In this document: positions 5,889 through 6,952 of the stretch, one piece after another
Numbering within the stretch: position 1 is the stretch's first letter
Layout: the number at the start of each line of letters is the position of its first letter
Assembly: GCA_026785865.1 (NCBI GenBank)
Contig: JAJAZG010000284.1
Coordinates: forward strand, 1 to 6,952
Direction: 5' to 3'
DNA length: 6,952 nt
Source: Pseudanabaena sp. CAN_BIN31
Lineage (GTDB): Bacteria; Cyanobacteriota; Cyanobacteriia; Pseudanabaenales; Pseudanabaenaceae
Made by a program: the position numbers and the translations under genes
The notes under the pieces: generated by a model
Database searches by the model: none
The model's input: only the letters and a program-made list of their open reading frames with translations
Told to the model about the DNA's origin: nothing

Positions 5889-5926
5889 GGATTTGCAGAA
5901 TCCGCCCAAAATAGCTATACGAAACC

Positions 5927-5942
5927 ATCATATTACATCATA
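5927..5942 (-). promoter_or_regulatory. Possible -10 region of the response regulator gene
   Basis: On the - strand TATGAT occurs twice, 10 bp apart (complements of 5937-5942 and 5927-5932), 39-54 bp upstream of the chosen ATG. Either could be a -10 box; neither has a recognisable -35 at 16-18 bp. The decamer TATGATGTAA here (5933-5942) recurs exactly on the + strand before the tRNA (6901-6910). Confidence 0.3.
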
Positions 5943-6024
5943 AAACTTGGTCGGTTGAAATGTTTTCTGAACGGATTTAATTATTATTTGATATTTACTC
6001 CCTTCCCATCCAAGAATTAGTGAT

Positions 6025-6041
6025 GCGGCGCTTTGCGCCGC
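6025..6041. repeat. GC-rich hairpin in the response regulator/rpoZ spacer
   Basis: GCGGCGC and GCGCCGC form a perfect 7-bp inverted repeat around a TTT loop. It lies 68 bp upstream of rpoZ, in AT-rich surroundings. No T-run follows on either strand. On the - strand it reads GCGGCGC-AAA-GCGCCGC, the same architecture as the core of the hairpin at 1141-1161 (TGGTGGTGC-AAA-GCACCACCA), so it may belong to a small dispersed hairpin family. Confidence 0.6.
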
Positions 6042-6108
6042 GAAAACTTAGCCGATCAACATGAACGCGATCGCGTTAAACTAAAAACACCTATTTTATT
6101 TCGGTTTT

Positions 6109-6333
6109 ATGGCAAAACGTTACTCTATTGATTCATCGCAAATTACTCGCCGTGTCGAAGAATTAATGAACGCTTCTTCTAACCGTTATCGGATTACTGT
6201 GCAAGTCGCTAATCGCGCCAAGCTCAGACGTTATGAAGATGATGACTACGACGATCGCATGATGAAGCCGATCTTACGCGCCATTATGGAAATGTCTGAT
6301 GAAATTTCTCAGCCTGAGCTTCTAAGCGACTGA
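6109..6333 (+). CDS. rpoZ: DNA-directed RNA polymerase omega subunit
   Basis: The small omega subunit assists assembly and stability of RNA polymerase by latching onto beta-prime. The 74-residue protein fits cyanobacterial omega in length and content: residues 8-21 (DSSQITRRVEELMN) and 25-41 (NRYRITVQVANRAKLRR) correspond to the conserved omega core, where a helix is followed by N-R-Y-R-I-T-x-Q-V-A-N-R-A; then comes an acidic stretch EDDDYDD (43-49) and the cyanobacterial C-terminal motif MMKPILRAIMEMSDE (51-65). ATG at 6109 is the natural start, although no Shine-Dalgarno is evident. A perfect 14-bp palindrome containing a HIP1 octamer (6064-6077) and a GC hairpin lie upstream. It is followed 69 nt later by a DUF1818 gene in the same direction, probably a shared transcript. 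Confidence 0.93.
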   Translation: MAKRYSIDSSQITRRVEELMNASSNRYRITVQVANRAKLRRYEDDDYDDRMMKPILRAIMEMSDEISQPELLSD

Positions 6334-6347
6334 AAGCCCTAGAATTT

Positions 6348-6366
6348 GGCGGCGCTATGTGCCGTC
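6348..6366 (+). repeat. Imperfect GC hairpin between rpoZ and the DUF1818 gene
   Basis: GGCGGCGC (6348-6355) and GTGCCGTC (6359-6366) pair over 8 positions around a TAT loop if two G-U pairs (G6354-T6360, G6349-T6365) are allowed. Those pairs work in RNA made from the + strand, but the complementary RNA would have A-C mismatches. It starts 15 nt after the rpoZ stop; with no T-run it is more likely an mRNA-processing or stability hairpin, or a decayed copy of the hairpin type at 6025-6041, than a terminator. Confidence 0.5.
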
Positions 6367-6402
6367 AGTTCTGCTTAGCTTTATCTAGCTTTATTAGACA
6401 TC

Positions 6403-6795
6403 ATGTTAAATTTCACATCTCAAGATACATCAAAGCAGTTGTTAAGCGGTAAGGGTTGGCGAGTTGGACTGCGCTCAGATGTAGATATTTATAAGGGGTT
6501 AGTGGGGGCAGACAGTTGGGCGATCGAGCTAACTGAACGTGAGTTTAAAGATTTTTGTAAGTTAGCGGCGCAACTTGCTGAGACAATGCAATTGATGGCA
6601 GCCGAGCTATCTGACTGCGAAAAGATTTCTTGTACGCTGGAAACTGAGGATATTAGTATTGAAGCTAATGGCTATCCTCATGCGTTTACGTTACATTTGC
6701 AAGTATTAATGGGACGCAGAACCGAGGGATTTTGGGAAGCAGATGCTGTGCCGTTTTTGTTAGAAGCGATCGCCCATCTGAAATTTATTGAATAA
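6403..6795 (+). CDS. DUF1818 family protein, function unknown
   Basis: A 130-residue soluble protein of the cyanobacterial DUF1818 family, recognised by the order of its motifs: GKGWRVGL at 16-23, GLVGADSWAIELTEREFKDFCKLAAQL at about 32-58, ISCTLETEDISIEANGYPHAFTLHLQ at 75-100, GRRTEGFWEADAVPFLLEAI at 104-123. The composition (acidic, tryptophan-containing, alternating strands after a central helix) indicates a small compact alpha/beta fold. There are no membrane segments, signal peptide or recognisable catalytic residues. From memory, this family often lies next to rpoZ in cyanobacteria, as here, so a link to transcription or a merely conserved neighbourhood are both possible. The start has no clear Shine-Dalgarno; the first ~12 residues precede the conserved region. 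No obvious terminator follows. Confidence 0.85.
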   Translation: MLNFTSQDTSKQLLSGKGWRVGLRSDVDIYKGLVGADSWAIELTEREFKDFCKLAAQLAETMQLMAAELSDCEKISCTLETEDISIEANGYPHAFTLHLQVLMGRRTEGFWEADAVPFLLEAIAHLKFIE

Positions 6796-6868
6796 ACCAG
6801 CAGATGCAGTTTAAAACCAAAGAACCAATCAACTGATATCTTGCCACACTTAATTTCGGCGAGCTTTT

Positions 6869-6890
6869 CCAAAAAGTCACCAAAAAGCCA
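6869..6890. repeat. Two tandem 11-bp A-tract repeats upstream of the tRNA
   Basis: CCAAAAAGTCA (6869-6879) is followed at once by CCAAAAAGCCA (6880-6890), two 11-bp units differing at one base. They end 10 bp before the probable -10 box of the tRNA gene. A-tracts repeated at one helical turn bend DNA and can act like an UP element; that role here is inferred. Confidence 0.4.
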
Positions 6891-6900
6891 ACTTTTATTG

Positions 6901-6906
6901 TATGAT
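6901..6906 (+). promoter_or_regulatory. Probable -10 box of the tRNA gene
   Basis: TATGAT lies 20 bp before the first tRNA base, giving a predicted start near 6913 and a 5' leader of about 14 nt, normal for a tRNA precursor. There is no good -35 match at 6878-6883; the A-tract repeats cover that position. Confidence 0.4.
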
Positions 6907-6926
6907 GTAAAGCTGTGAATTTGTTT

Positions 6927-6952
6927 GGGCTAGTAGCTCAGTTGTATAGAGC
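6927..6952 (+). tRNA. 5' part of a tRNA, probably tRNA-Arg (cut by the window edge)
   Basis: The last 26 nt read as a tRNA 5' half: acceptor strand GGGCTAG (6927-6933), TA linker, D-stem GCTC (6936-6939), D-loop AGTTGTATA and the closing D-stem GAGC (6949-6952). The D-stem pairs perfectly. The anticodon lies outside the window. The start most resembles, from memory, plastid and cyanobacterial tRNA-Arg(ACG), which begins GGGCT-x-GTAGCTCAG; tRNA-Ile(GAU) is a weaker alternative. The D-loop lacks the two adjacent Gs (G18-G19) of nearly all elongator tRNAs, having GT instead. Confidence 0.8.

Noticed and set aside
5889..5909. Longer response regulator start at the TTG ending at 5909
   Set aside because: It adds seven residues before the normal receiver start, uses a rare start codon and lacks a clear ribosome binding site at proper spacing; the internal ATG fits the family.
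6061..6084. Seven-codon upstream ORF (MNAIALN) before rpoZ
   Set aside because: It is produced by the HIP1 palindrome, has no ribosome binding site and no sign of a leader-peptide mechanism.
1..6952. CRISPR array, toxin-antitoxin pair, transposase or phage genes
   Set aside because: No spaced direct repeats, no small paired toxin/antitoxin frames and no transposase or integrase motifs were found on either strand.

Overview
The window looks like an ordinary stretch of a cyanobacterial chromosome. The evidence is 14 copies of the HIP1 octamer GCGATCGC in about 7 kb and several cyanobacterial protein families: a CruF-type carotenoid hydratase, a cyanobacterial RNA polymerase omega subunit followed by a DUF1818 protein, a thioredoxin-like [2Fe-2S] protein and a HepC-like sugar transferase. 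Moderate GC and the compact GC-hairpins in the spacers would fit a filamentous non-heterocystous lineage such as Pseudanabaena, but that genus is a guess.

Layout. At 173-1117 (+) is a membrane sugar-phosphate transferase. It converges on a small [2Fe-2S] protein (1169-1459, -), and the two share a very long perfect hairpin. At 1578-2030 (-) is a universal stress protein with its own terminator directly at the stop codon. It diverges across a 182-bp spacer from a tightly overlapping three-gene operon (2213-4132, +): a cysteine synthase-type PLP enzyme, a MutT-type Nudix hydrolase and a tail-anchored TPR protein. A cruF gene (4242-5153, +) follows, probably with its own extended -10 promoter. 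It converges on a response regulator (5199-5888, -) across a textbook bidirectional terminator. The last part holds rpoZ (6109-6333, +), a DUF1818 gene (6403-6795, +) and the first 26 nt of a tRNA (6927 to the window edge, most like tRNA-Arg).

How the genes relate. Most are independent single-gene units serving envelope polysaccharide, carotenoid and cysteine synthesis, nucleotide-pool cleaning, transcription and stress or signalling. The clearest linkages are the cysteine synthase-mutT-TPR operon (overlaps of 8 and 4 nt, so probably translationally coupled) and the rpoZ-DUF1818 pair. No gene-free stretch exceeds 300 bases; the larger spacers (1-172, 2031-2212, 5889-6108, 6796-6926) hold probable promoters, short palindromes and hairpins.

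I saw no mobile element, CRISPR array or defence system, and no convincing new multi-gene system. The most notable structures are a perfect 26-bp inverted repeat that supplies the end of a coding region, a small group of look-alike GC-hairpins in spacers, an unusual tRNA D-loop, and four conserved-looking proteins whose exact roles are unknown (the TPR protein, the DUF1818 protein, the [2Fe-2S] protein and the response regulator tail).
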